Assembly (NCBI RefSeq): GCF_003545875.1
Contig: NZ_QHCS01000003.1
Location: forward strand, 1-64,000
Direction: 5' to 3'
Origin: Leptospira stimsonii
GTDB taxonomy: Bacteria; Spirochaetota; Leptospiria; Leptospirales; Leptospiraceae
DNA length: 64,000 bases
Position 1 is the first letter of the stretch. Every line of letters starts with the position of its first letter. Both the position numbers and the translations under genes were made by a program. Shown here in pieces: positions 1 to 8,739 of this stretch. The notes beneath the pieces were generated by a model. That model did not search any database, was not told the origin of the DNA, and saw only the letters and a program-made list of their open reading frames with translations.

Positions 1-3000
1 CTGTGCTCCACCATGTTCTGAAACTCCAACGCTCACCGCCGCAGGTCCGATTCCAACCGCTACGCTTGCTCCAAAGCCGTTCTCTTTAGAATAACTTAAG
101 TTTACGTTCACTCCAAAGTCTCGTGTGTAAGTCGAAATAACTCCTCCGGCCGCACCCATTACGGCACCTTGAAGCCCTCCGCCCGCGGCGCCTTGAGCGG
201 CTCCTATGCTTGCGTTTACTGCCATTGCAACCGCAAGAGACGCTCCTCCAGTAAATGGCGCCGCTACTACCGCTACAACAGTTGTCAACATCTGGAACGT
301 CTGGCTCTGATACCATTGCTCCTTAGGTTTACCCATTTTGTCCATCTGGCTCGAAATCAGCCATTCAGGTATTCCCGTCGCTTCTGAGATTGCGCTGTTG
401 ATCGTGGCTTTTTCAAAGGCTTTCACTGCATCCTTAAAGCTTCCCCCCCCAACAAGGGCGCCTACGAAACTCGCTGGTAATCCGGTCGCCTCCGCGATCG
501 CCCCAGTCATTCTACTCTGGACTTCACTCTTTACCGCTTGTGTGAAACGCTGACCAATGCTTCCGCTTCCGCCGTTCATTCCGTTCATGAGCGTAAAGAT
601 AAAGCCTTTGCTCTCTTTTTCTGCGTCGTTTGCTTTCGCTTGATCTTCGATTCGCTTTTCTACATCTTTGAGATAGTTGCTATATTTCTGATTTACCGTT
701 GCAATTTGATCTTGAGCAAACGTCGCTCCGGCGCCTTTCAGCTTAAAGTCGTATCCAAGTGCATCCAAGCTAAAGCTGGAAAGAACAAGTAAATCTTGTT
801 TTCCGTAATTGATTTCTACAGGAATCCCTTTGACATTCACCGTCCCCTTTAGATCGCGAGTTCCCGCGTAAACCTTGTCTCCCGTTCCCAATCCGTCAAA
901 AGAACTTCGCAATCTGCTTCCTTGTGATTGAGCGGAACCTTCCTCAAAGCCGTAGCTTCCAGACTGAGCATGATAGTCTTTTGTTTGCCCCATCGTCGGC
1001 TGGAAGTTATCTTTGAAACTCGGATCCAAAGCTTGAAAGTTAGCTAAGGTCTCTTTTTTATTCTCTTTGTATTCGTTTTCTTGGAACTCTTTGATCTCTT
1101 GATTTTGGGTAAAGCTTTGTTCCAGTTCGGCCTTCTTGTCGCTGAACTGAGCAAACATTCCTTCCATCTGGCTCTGCATACTATTCAAGTAATCGCGAAC
1201 ATTCTCTACCATGGACGCATTGAATGTTGCGCTGTTCAAACTATCAAGATTGAGAGAATCAACTCTCAAGTTGCCGGGATTAAATTTCGTTTGTATTTGA
1301 ATGTATTGATATTCGAGAACGGCACTATAACTTGCATCCTTCATCGCGTTCCCGTCGATCGCTACGTCTCCGCTTTGAATTTGCCTGTAACCGGAAATTC
1401 GATCACCGTCCAAACGGAAGGTATATCCCGCTTCTCGAAGATATTTGTATTCATCTCCGTTTGTAAGTGAATCGAATAAATTTTTCTGTAAGGAAGCGCT
1501 TCTTTCCTCGTTCTCTTTTTGGAGCTTTTGAGAATACTGATCTAAATATTGGGAAACCGCGCTATTCGCGGCAAAATTTAAAGACTGAGCGCCGCCTTGC
1601 ATCAAGGTTTGAAGCGCTTGCAAGTCGTTATCATTGGTCAAAAGAGAACTCATATGACTCAAGAGTTCGTCGACGCCAGACTGTTTCTCTTCCATCTCTT
1701 TTTGAGAAGCGGCAATCTGCTGGGCGACAAAATCACTCGAGATATCGCTTGGAATATTGGATTCAATAGAGGAGATCATCTCCGTCAAACCGTCCAACAA
1801 ACTTCCTCCGATATCCCGACTCGCAAGTTCTTGAGAGTAGGAAAGAAGACTTTCGATCGCTCCCTTATTCTCGCTTCCCTGTTGAATCAGATTCTTTGCG
1901 GACTGAAGCATCACTTGAATCTGATCGTAACTTTGTCCCGCGCCGATAATCCCATCGACGTTATTCTTCTCGTCTTTGATCTGCTTTGCAATATCTTGAG
2001 AATTTTTGAAATTCTTATGAAGAAGAGAATCCCTATAATCCAAGAAAGAATTTCTTGTGCTCGAAAGACCTCTTGCACTCACTTCAGTAGTAATTGTATC
2101 CCCTAATGTAGAATACTTTCCTTTTAAGAAGGACATCGCTTGATTTTTTTGATCGGACGATAGCTTCATATAGTAAGCGGCTTCGTCGAATTTTCCTTCC
2201 GATTCAGCGGTCGCCGACAAGTTGAGATACTTCTCCGATTTGTTAAAATATTCGGACGCTTGATTCAAAAATGTTTTTTCTTGATCTACGGTTTCCGATT
2301 GAAGGTTGGTCGCGATTGTAATGTCCGCGCGGACCGCCGTGTATTGATCAATCAGAGATTGATTAGAATTCGCCTTCCCGTTAAAATCAAAACCCCCGTT
2401 AGCACCCGAGATTTCGTTCTGCCAAAAGGTTTGTTTTTGACCATATAGGGTGGCTTGATTTTGTAAAGATTGCAATTCGGTATTATCGACGATCTGTGCC
2501 GGTTGTCCGAGCATCGCAGTTATGATACCGTTAATTCGATTACTCGCATCCAACGCCGCCGTCCCATAAGCTTGAGATCTGCCGAAGGAATCGGCAAGGC
2601 TCTGACTCAAAGCAGCACCTTGTGTGTTCCAGAGCGATTCATTCTGTTTGTTCAATATTGCTTGATCGACAAGATTCCCAGACGCGGCGTATTGGTAACT
2701 GTCCCAAAGTCCAACAGCGGTATTGTAGAGTTGTGCAGTATTTGTTTCAGAATTTGTAATGAGAGATTCTAAAGAGTTTGTTTGATTGATTGCATTGGTT
2801 TGAAACTGTTCTTCGCCGGATTGAGGATCGCTCAAAGCTTGTTGTAAAGTATCTTTGGCGGACAAATACCAGTTCAATTCCACTTGTTGAAACAATTGAA
2901 TCTCGTCAGCCCACGCTTGTTCACCTTGACGATACTGACTATCCGGATTGTCTAAGGCTCCGTCATAACCGCTAATTTGATAACCGTAAACCGAGGTAAT

Positions 3001-5067
3001 CCACGCGTCTCTCGCGGCTTTCATTTGAGAGATCTGATCGTCGTAATTCTGAGAAGTTGTCTGTTTAGCGAGATCCAATTCTTGAAGCTTCGAGTTGTAT
3101 TCTTGCGCGTACTGATTGGATCTGGATTCCCAATCTCTCAGTGGATTGACAAGAGACAAAAATGTGTTTGCTAAACTTGAAAATTGCGCTGACATTCCAG
3201 ACCAAAAGTCTTGATTGCCTTGCATAGCGGCGTCCGCGTATTTATATTTCGACTGAATCTCTACTTGATTCGTGCTTCCGAGAAGACTAAACCAATTGGA
3301 TGAAGTAAGAAGGGTTCCCCCCAAATAAACCTGGGTTCCTTGAAGAATCGGAGAGACACTACTCGCGGCCTGCGCCGCGTCCGGAGAAGAAGAAAATGCC
3401 AGGTTATACGTTCCAAGGATAGCGTTACGGATATTATTATTATCTTGTATCTGCGAAGTATTAAAATTACCGTTCACCGTGAACGTATACTTCTGATCCA
3501 TATTATTGACTTGTGTATAACCGCAAAATAACCACTCATTTCCACAATATTCGCCGTTTAATCGATAACCACCGTGACCATTCGTGCAAGTACCGCCGAA
3601 ATCAGCTCCCGAAAAACATTGATAGGTATAATGATCGTCCTCGTGAGTTGCAGAGGAAGAGTAGCTTCCCTGAGCGACCGAAGAGGTAACGTCGGCTTGG
3701 TAGATGAGACTCGAGCTGTCCGCACTCCAACCGAGTACGGTTCCATTGCTTTGATAATAAATACCTCTGTTTCCTTGAACAATATTACTACAACCGTTAG
3801 CGCCGAAATCGTTAGTACAGCTCACAGAATCGGTTCCGACCTGTTGAGAAAAATTCACGATCTGAGTCGCATAACCGTCCTGCCATTTGGCTGTATTCCA
3901 ATAAGCAACCTTAGAATCAGCGTAACTCTGTTGGTTTTGAAAAAAGTTACCCAATGACTGAGCCAAGGTATCCAGCGAAGCATGCTGGTCTAAAGAATCT
4001 TGAAGACTCGCAAGAAGAGAATCAATATCTCCAAAGGAGCTATTCAAAATAGGATCGCCTGCAATTGTGGATTTCAACTGATTCTCTTGTGAACGAATAC
4101 CATTCAGAGTATTTTGGAGCGTAGTTCGAATTCCATTCTCCGCATTTTGAATCAATTGTTGGTTAGCGAGCCATTGCGCTTTCGTAGCATCGATTCCATT
4201 TAAGTAAGCTTGTTTATCATTTTGCAAACCTGCAATTGCCTGATCCCATTGAGTTAAACCATTTTGAATCGATGTAAACGAATTCTGTTCCCAGGCCGCT
4301 TGTTTAGCGAGAAGATCCTGCCACTTAGCGTCCCATGTCTGAGCGCCTTGGTAATAGTTTTGAGCGGCTTGAGCTGGACTCACTTGTTGAGATGCGGGTG
4401 TTGCGGTGGTGACTTGCACAGTCGGGTCGATCGAACTCACCGAAGTCGCATTGGAAGAGGCAACGTTCGTTGAAGTTGTTTGAGATAGAACATTCAAAAA
4501 AGATTGTAACTCAGTTTGAATGTAAGCAGATGCGTCCGCTAACCACTGACTTTTTGCTTGTTGCTTTTGCAATTCAAGCTGAGCTCGAACCGCTTGTTGA
4601 TAAACGGATACGTCATTCACAGGATCGCTGGAAGTTACAGAATTCACGATCGCATTGATTTCCGCATCTACGGCAGCCTCCCAAGTAGCCTCCACAGCTT
4701 GTTCGCCTGCATTGACCGTATTCATAAAGGAAGACTGATCGAGTTGGAGTCTTCCGGCGTCTACATAGGGTTGCAAATCTGCGTTTGTAAATGCTCTTGT
4801 GGAATTTAATTGCGGGACGGATTGTGCTCTAAGTGAAGAAAACTCAGAAATTGGAAGAATAAAAGTAAAAAAGAAAGTTACGAGTAAGAGGCAAGATGTC
4901 GCCCGCTTTAAAAAAGGACTGAAGAACTTCTTTCTGTCGAAGAGTCGATTGAAGTAAACAGAAGAAGGCTTTTCAATAAAATGACTTCGACCAGTCGAAG
5001 ACGTATCTGAGAAAAAAGGAAAAGAGTGAGAGGAAGGCCCGGAAAAAGGGGAAATCACTTGTTTCAT
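1..5067 (-). CDS. Giant exported TIGR04388-type protein (C-terminus beyond window)
   Basis: The reading frame is open without a stop from an ATG at 5067 to the window edge, giving at least 1689 residues. A 55-residue N-terminal extension precedes a hydrophobic stretch (about 57-73) ending in LRAQ, read as a signal peptide. Residues about 80-1500 are Gln/Asn/Ser-rich, largely helical and rich in Trp. They are interrupted by one Cys-rich module at about 412-515 (motifs SCTND, NGCSN, YQCFSG, GGTC, EYCGN, LFCGY). Residues about 1585-1645 are hydrophobic Ala/Gly-rich. Repeats of the SVGVSEHGGAQ type follow and run off the edge. This layout matches the giant Leptospira TIGR04388 ('Lepto_longest') family, whose function I do not know. 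The start overlaps the stop of the upstream gene as ATGA, and AGGTG lies 8 nt before it. The Ala/Gly segment resembles the pre-toxin region of polymorphic toxins, but that is inference. Confidence 0.8.
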   Translation of the reverse strand, partial: MKQVISPFSGPSSHSFPFFSDTSSTGRSHFIEKPSSVYFNRLFDRKKFFSPFLKRATSCLLLVTFFFTFILPISEFSSLRAQSVPQLNSTRAFTNADLQPYVDAGRLQLDQSSFMNTVNAGEQAVEATWEAAVDAEINAIVNSVTSSDPVNDVSVYQQAVRAQLELQKQQAKSQWLADASAYIQTELQSFLNVLSQTTSTNVASSNATSVSSIDPTVQVTTATPASQQVSPAQAAQNYYQGAQTWDAKWQDLLAKQAAWEQNSFTSIQNGLTQWDQAIAGLQNDKQAYLNGIDATKAQWLANQQLIQNAENGIRTTLQNTLNGIRSQENQLKSTIAGDPILNSSFGDIDSLLASLQDSLDQHASLDTLAQSLGNFFQNQQSYADSKVAYWNTAKWQDGYATQIVNFSQQVGTDSVSCTNDFGANGCSNIVQGNRGIYYQSNGTVLGWSADSSSLIYQADVTSSVAQGSYSSSATHEDDHYTYQCFSGADFGGTCTNGHGGYRLNGEYCGNEWLFCGYTQVNNMDQKYTFTVNGNFNTSQIQDNNNIRNAILGTYNLAFSSSPDAAQAASSVSPILQGTQVYLGGTLLTSSNWFSLLGSTNQVEIQSKYKYADAAMQGNQDFWSGMSAQFSSLANTFLSLVNPLRDWESRSNQYAQEYNSKLQELDLAKQTTSQNYDDQISQMKAARDAWITSVYGYQISGYDGALDNPDSQYRQGEQAWADEIQLFQQVELNWYLSAKDTLQQALSDPQSGEEQFQTNAINQTNSLESLITNSETNTAQLYNTAVGLWDSYQYAASGNLVDQAILNKQNESLWNTQGAALSQSLADSFGRSQAYGTAALDASNRINGIITAMLGQPAQIVDNTELQSLQNQATLYGQKQTFWQNEISGANGGFDFNGKANSNQSLIDQYTAVRADITIATNLQSETVDQEKTFLNQASEYFNKSEKYLNLSATAESEGKFDEAAYYMKLSSDQKNQAMSFLKGKYSTLGDTITTEVSARGLSSTRNSFLDYRDSLLHKNFKNSQDIAKQIKDEKNNVDGIIGAGQSYDQIQVMLQSAKNLIQQGSENKGAIESLLSYSQELASRDIGGSLLDGLTEMISSIESNIPSDISSDFVAQQIAASQKEMEEKQSGVDELLSHMSSLLTNDNDLQALQTLMQGGAQSLNFAANSAVSQYLDQYSQKLQKENEERSASLQKNLFDSLTNGDEYKYLREAGYTFRLDGDRISGYRQIQSGDVAIDGNAMKDASYSAVLEYQYIQIQTKFNPGNLRVDSLNLDSLNSATFNASMVENVRDYLNSMQSQMEGMFAQFSDKKAELEQSFTQNQEIKEFQENEYKENKKETLANFQALDPSFKDNFQPTMGQTKDYHAQSGSYGFEEGSAQSQGSRLRSSFDGLGTGDKVYAGTRDLKGTVNVKGIPVEINYGKQDLLVLSSFSLDALGYDFKLKGAGATFAQDQIATVNQKYSNYLKDVEKRIEDQAKANDAEKESKGFIFTLMNGMNGGSGSIGQRFTQAVKSEVQSRMTGAIAEATGLPASFVGALVGGGSFKDAVKAFEKATINSAISEATGIPEWLISSQMDKMGKPKEQWYQSQTFQMLTTVVAVVAAPFTGGASLAVAMAVNASIGAAQGAAGGGLQGAVMGAAGGVISTYTRDFGVNVNLSYSKENGFGASVAVGIGPAAVSVGVSEHGGAQ

Positions 5068-5666
5068 GCTATATACACCTGGTTTAAAGAATGATAAGGC
5101 GGACCATCCGAACGAATCGCATAGTAACGCATTAATTTTCGATTGATACTGTGAGTAAAAGAAAAACGAATTTTCGAAAGGATTCCCGGAATCGATTTTT
5201 GATTCTTAAAGAAACCTAAAGAAGAAGAGAACGGAGGAAAAAACTTTCGGTGTTTCTCCGGAGGTAAAAAATCAAAGAGACAAAACGAGACGAAACAAGA
5301 CGGAGAATTCGGAGACGAAAATTCTAATTTATTTAAAGAGGGATTGGACGACACAATTTGAAAAATAGAATCTTGAACCAATAATACCGATTTTAAAGAC
5401 TCTACAAACCCGAAGTCCAAATCGAATTGATCGTCCTCGCTCGTAGAAAAAGAAAATTTTATTTCTTCAAATGAAATCTCGTTCTTATTTGTTAGATCAG
5501 AATCATTAGAAAAGGAAGAAGTAACAGACGAAGAATCATTTCGCAATTCAGTTTCTTCGAAAAATTCAAAATCGGCCATGACAACGGATGTCGCATGTAA
5601 AGGGCGATAGGAAATTCCCGAAATCAAAGCCAACGAAATTAGAAAAAAATAAATTTTCGAAAACAT
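5064..5666 (-). CDS. Small exported protein coupled to the giant gene
   Basis: A protein of 200 residues that I do not recognise. The N-terminus MFSKIYFFLISLALISG followed by LHATS looks like a cleavable signal peptide, so it is probably exported. The mature part is acidic and Ser/Phe-rich (residues about 30-90), with a basic C-terminus. Its TGA overlaps the ATG of the giant gene as ATGA, so the two should be translationally coupled and may act together as partner, chaperone or secretion accessory (inference). The start is chosen at the ATG that opens the signal peptide. A TTG 21 codons upstream (5729) would bury the signal sequence. The TTGACA at 5721-5726 on the minus strand could be a -35 element, though no convincing -10 is seen. 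Confidence 0.65.
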   Translation of the reverse strand: MFSKIYFFLISLALISGISYRPLHATSVVMADFEFFEETELRNDSSSVTSSFSNDSDLTNKNEISFEEIKFSFSTSEDDQFDLDFGFVESLKSVLLVQDSIFQIVSSNPSLNKLEFSSPNSPSCFVSFCLFDFLPPEKHRKFFPPFSSSLGFFKNQKSIPGILSKIRFSFTHSINRKLMRYYAIRSDGPPYHSLNQVYIA

Positions 5667-5911
5667 AAAATAAAGTCGAAAAAAACCTTTGTATGCATTT
5701 TCTTCGGAGTATGTGATATGTGTCAACAAAAAATATCACAGTTTGAAATGAAAACGAAGGGCATTTATTATCTCAAAAGGTATTAAATGTCTACTACCTA
5801 ACATTTAATTGCGATTGATTTGCTTTTCGTAGTTCATTTGCGACGATCAAAATAAATGTTTCAAATGTTATTTTTTACGATGCGGAGACTTTCATAAAAA
5901 TGATACGAGAG

Positions 5912-6502
5912 TCACTTTCTCAATTCTTCCAGAGCGTCTTCGAGTCGATCATCGCCCCAAAAAAGTTCTCCATTTGCGATAAAGCTGGGTGCTCCGAAAA
6001 TTCCGATCTCAGTGGCATGTTCGGTTTGTTTTCGAAGGCGATCCTTTACATCTTCATCGGATGCATTTTTTAGAATCTCTTCTGCATTGACGCCAATGTT
6101 CTTTAGAATAGTACGAATGATTTCCGGTGAGGAGATGTCTTGGTCTTTTGCAAAGTTTGCCTGAAAAGTTTCCCGTATGAAAGATGGAATCCAAGGTTGT
6201 CTCTCATTCGCAACGACGATTCTGGAAGCCAAAAGACCGTTTCTGGGGAAAATACTCGGAATCGAAAAGTCAATCCCGTACTTGCGAGCTCTTCTTTCCA
6301 TATCCTTCCACATATACTTTCCTTTTGCGGGATAGATATTGAACGGAGAATCATTCCAACCTTGTTTTTTAAAAATCGGTCCGAGTAAAAAAGGTCTCCA
6401 TACAATCTTAATTTCTGGATTTTGAATCGCTCTTTCGATTCTCATAACCGAGAGATAGGAATATGTGCTCGCAAACTCAAAAAAGAATTCAAAATTTTGC
6501 AT
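5912..6502 (-). CDS. DsbA-family 2-hydroxychromene-2-carboxylate isomerase-like protein
   Basis: A protein of 196 residues with a thioredoxin/DsbA fold lacking the redox CXXC. The N-terminal beta strand carries FASTYSYLS (residues 10-18), the Ser-x-Tyr-Ser signature of HCCA isomerases and kappa-class GSTs, where the Ser contacts the glutathione thiol. The loop IFGAPSFI near residue 170 is the conserved cis-Pro loop of the family. Length is typical (about 200). It probably uses glutathione or a similar thiol in the cytoplasm; the substrate cannot be told. It stands alone: a 245-bp gap separates it from the coupled gene pair to its left, and 21 bp separate it from the upstream esterase, so it may be the last gene of that operon. 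Confidence 0.8.
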   Translation of the reverse strand: MQNFEFFFEFASTYSYLSVMRIERAIQNPEIKIVWRPFLLGPIFKKQGWNDSPFNIYPAKGKYMWKDMERRARKYGIDFSIPSIFPRNGLLASRIVVANERQPWIPSFIRETFQANFAKDQDISSPEIIRTILKNIGVNAEEILKNASDEDVKDRLRKQTEHATEIGIFGAPSFIANGELFWGDDRLEDALEELRK

Positions 6503-6523
6503 ATACTTTTCTCCTTCAGTAAT

Positions 6524-7483
6524 CTAATTTCCGGATGCGGATTCTGATTTTGATTTAAAAAATGTCCAAATCTCTTCGCCCGGGTCCAGCTCGTAGGTCG
6601 GGGTTCCCATTTTGATAAAAGGAACGTTTCGATTCACCCCGGGCCAATTATGTCCACCGTCCACGATCTTATAATGAAGAACGGACGTTTTTCCTTTGCA
6701 TTGATTGTAAGAATAAATCTCTACGCTTGTTCCGTCTTCTTTCTCGTCTTTCTTTTTAATTTCGGGTTGTTTGAGGCAAGAATTCCACTGAAGCCATCGA
6801 TCTACCGAATCTTCTACGCTTAGAATTTCTCCTCCGTCCCTCACATAACCACCGTAATATGGAACAGTGGAATCCTTCGTTCCGTTGATAAAGGCTACCG
6901 AAACGTTCCCTGAAGGTTCGAAATTTCTGAGTATGAATTCCGAAATCTGCGAGGAAACACTTACTCCCGCGCGGAATCGTTTCGTTTTTTCGATCAACAT
7001 TCTTTGAGTCATAAAGCCGCCGTTGGAATGACCAAAAATAAAGATCTTGTCCTTATCAACCGGATAAGATTCTGAGATATGATCTATGAGTTTTTCTAAA
7101 AAGTGAACGTCGTCTACTTTTTGTTTGTCGGCAGGCGTCGCTCCTCGTCCATCGGCCCAGCTTCGATCAATTCCATCCGGATATACTACTATAAATCCTT
7201 CCCGATCAGAGATCCGATTGAGTTTGGAATCTTCCATGATGTTTCTTCCGCTCCCGAGTCGTCCATGAAGTCCCAGAACTAAGGGAAGTTTCTCCGTTCC
7301 TGAATATTTTTTTTTCGGTAAATGGATCCAATACGTTCTTTCGATTCCATCTACGGTTATTTTTTCCAATTGGGAACCGTCTTTTGTTTCCGTTCTAAGA
7401 TTTCTCAACAACCTGCATTCCGTTAGGATGGATAGAAGAGATAGAAAGAATATTAAGAATATAAAATGTGTTTTTCTTTTCAT
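6524..7483 (-). CDS. PHB depolymerase / LpqC-type esterase, exported
   Basis: An alpha/beta hydrolase of 319 residues. The N-terminus has a hydrophobic export signal (residues 5-21) ending in LTEC. This could be a lipobox, although Glu before the Cys is unusual, so lipidation is uncertain. The catalytic triad is visible: nucleophile Ser153 in GHSNG, Asp in NGTKDSTVP, and His in DGGHNWPG. The order matches the esterase_PHB/LpqC family, which cleaves short polyesters or feruloyl-type esters. The start at 7483 is chosen because its ATG overlaps the TGA of the preceding lipoprotein gene as ATGA; a longer frame to 7585 lies entirely inside that gene. It is probably cotranscribed with the two lipoproteins upstream. 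Confidence 0.85.
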   Translation of the reverse strand: MKRKTHFIFLIFFLSLLSILTECRLLRNLRTETKDGSQLEKITVDGIERTYWIHLPKKKYSGTEKLPLVLGLHGRLGSGRNIMEDSKLNRISDREGFIVVYPDGIDRSWADGRGATPADKQKVDDVHFLEKLIDHISESYPVDKDKIFIFGHSNGGFMTQRMLIEKTKRFRAGVSVSSQISEFILRNFEPSGNVSVAFINGTKDSTVPYYGGYVRDGGEILSVEDSVDRWLQWNSCLKQPEIKKKDEKEDGTSVEIYSYNQCKGKTSVLHYKIVDGGHNWPGVNRNVPFIKMGTPTYELDPGEEIWTFFKSKSESASGN

Positions 7484-7998
7484 TTTTGTTTTTCGAATTC
7501 CTCGAGAGAGTTGATTAAGGACATTTCGAACGAAGTGGAAGGCCAATAGAAAGGAGAGAATGGAATCAGGACCCAACCGCTCCATTGATCCAAAAGTAAT
7601 TCGTGAACGGATTCTTTCGGAGTGTTTCCCGATTCGAAAATTCGATAGGTTAAAATGTGTTCGCTTTTGATATGAAACGGAACGATCCCGAGAGTTAGAA
7701 AACTTGCGATCAAATTGAGAAAGTGAAATCCTCTATATTCATACTCGGCTTCCTTTTCCTGAAGAATGATTTCAAGAAGAATATCCGATCGTTCATCTTC
7801 TCGATATCCTTTTTCTTGAAGATTCTTTTTGATATGAATCATTTCCGAGGTATAAAATGTAAATCCGGTAAATTCCAGTCGTAGAGGTTTTCCTCTCGGA
7901 ATAGAAATGGAATCACGTATGATTGACGGAGGACGAACGATTCCGATACAGGAAGAAATGAAAAGAACTGCGGTGAATAGAATAATTTTCCGTTTCAT
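7480..7998 (-). CDS. Leptospiral lipoprotein, unknown function
   Basis: A protein of 172 residues. The signal peptide ends in the lipobox FISSC (Cys17), so it should be a membrane-anchored lipoprotein. I do not recognise a domain. The central half contains EYEYRGFHFLN and a semi-hydrophobic stretch LIASFLTLGIVPFHI. The C-terminal region has WSGWVLIPFSPFYWP, which resembles the IGWIPLLLMPF stretch of the next lipoprotein upstream. The two may be diverged relatives. Its start codon directly follows the TAG of that upstream gene, and its stop overlaps the esterase start, so the three genes look like one transcript. Confidence 0.8.
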   Translation of the reverse strand: MKRKIILFTAVLFISSCIGIVRPPSIIRDSISIPRGKPLRLEFTGFTFYTSEMIHIKKNLQEKGYREDERSDILLEIILQEKEAEYEYRGFHFLNLIASFLTLGIVPFHIKSEHILTYRIFESGNTPKESVHELLLDQWSGWVLIPFSPFYWPSTSFEMSLINSLEEFEKQK

Positions 7999-8604
7999 CT
8001 AATATATCGACCTCGAATCCGAAAGAAATTTTTTCGCATAACTCGCGTAGACGAATTCGATTTCATCTTTGTCGTCGAAGGGCATTAATAAAAGGGGAAT
8101 CCAACCGATTGCGAAAACGTTTTCAATGGAATAAGAATATTCCGCCAGCTTCTGGTCGCGTTTCCAGACTTTAAATAAGACGTGGTCCGAGGATTTTTGA
8201 ATGATCGGAAAAATAAGAAAAGTTCTGTAGGCGGCGATCCGATTGAGAAGGTAAAGGGAAAATTTTACCGGTTCTTTTTCGAGCATCCAAGAAAGAGGTT
8301 GCGAATGTTCTCCGAAGAAAAGAGAAAAACGCGGAGCCTTTTCTAAAATAATTTGAATATTGATTTCGGAATCCGTTTTCGTATGCACCGAAAGTTTTTT
8401 GAATCTTCCGGAAAGATGAAACGTTCTTAAAATTTCCGAAGCGAGTTTTTTACTGGAATCTTCTTTCCATCCGATCAATTCGTAAGTGACTTCCTTGTCC
8501 ACATTGGTTTCCAATTTTGAAACTACGGGCGGATTGCCGATGAGAAAGGTGGAACAGGATTGAAAGAAAAGAAAACTCAAAGAAAGAATTAATTTTCTCA
8601 ACAT
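7999..8604 (-). CDS. Leptospiral lipoprotein, unknown function
   Basis: A protein of 201 residues, first gene of the lipoprotein-lipoprotein-esterase operon. The signal peptide MLRKLILSLSFLFFQSC gives a lipobox with Cys17. The mature protein starts with TFLIGNPPVVSKLE. It shares a general plan with the following lipoprotein: a beta-rich centre containing INIQIILEKA, then an apolar segment FAIGWIPLLLMPFDDKDE. No enzyme motif is seen. The TAG stop abuts the ATG of the next gene (TAGATG), which suggests coupled translation. A 135-bp gap to the upstream gene could hold the promoter. Confidence 0.8.
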   Translation of the reverse strand: MLRKLILSLSFLFFQSCSTFLIGNPPVVSKLETNVDKEVTYELIGWKEDSSKKLASEILRTFHLSGRFKKLSVHTKTDSEINIQIILEKAPRFSLFFGEHSQPLSWMLEKEPVKFSLYLLNRIAAYRTFLIFPIIQKSSDHVLFKVWKRDQKLAEYSYSIENVFAIGWIPLLLMPFDDKDEIEFVYASYAKKFLSDSRSIY

Positions 8605-8739
8605 TGAGAATAAAGTGAAGGGCTTCCTTTTAAGATCAAGCCCTAATTCGTAAGTCGATTCGAAGGAAATATGCCGTTGATTCTATACCGAAGCTATAAC
8701 TGAGATTATTTTTTGCTAGTTCGATATTTTATAAAATTC

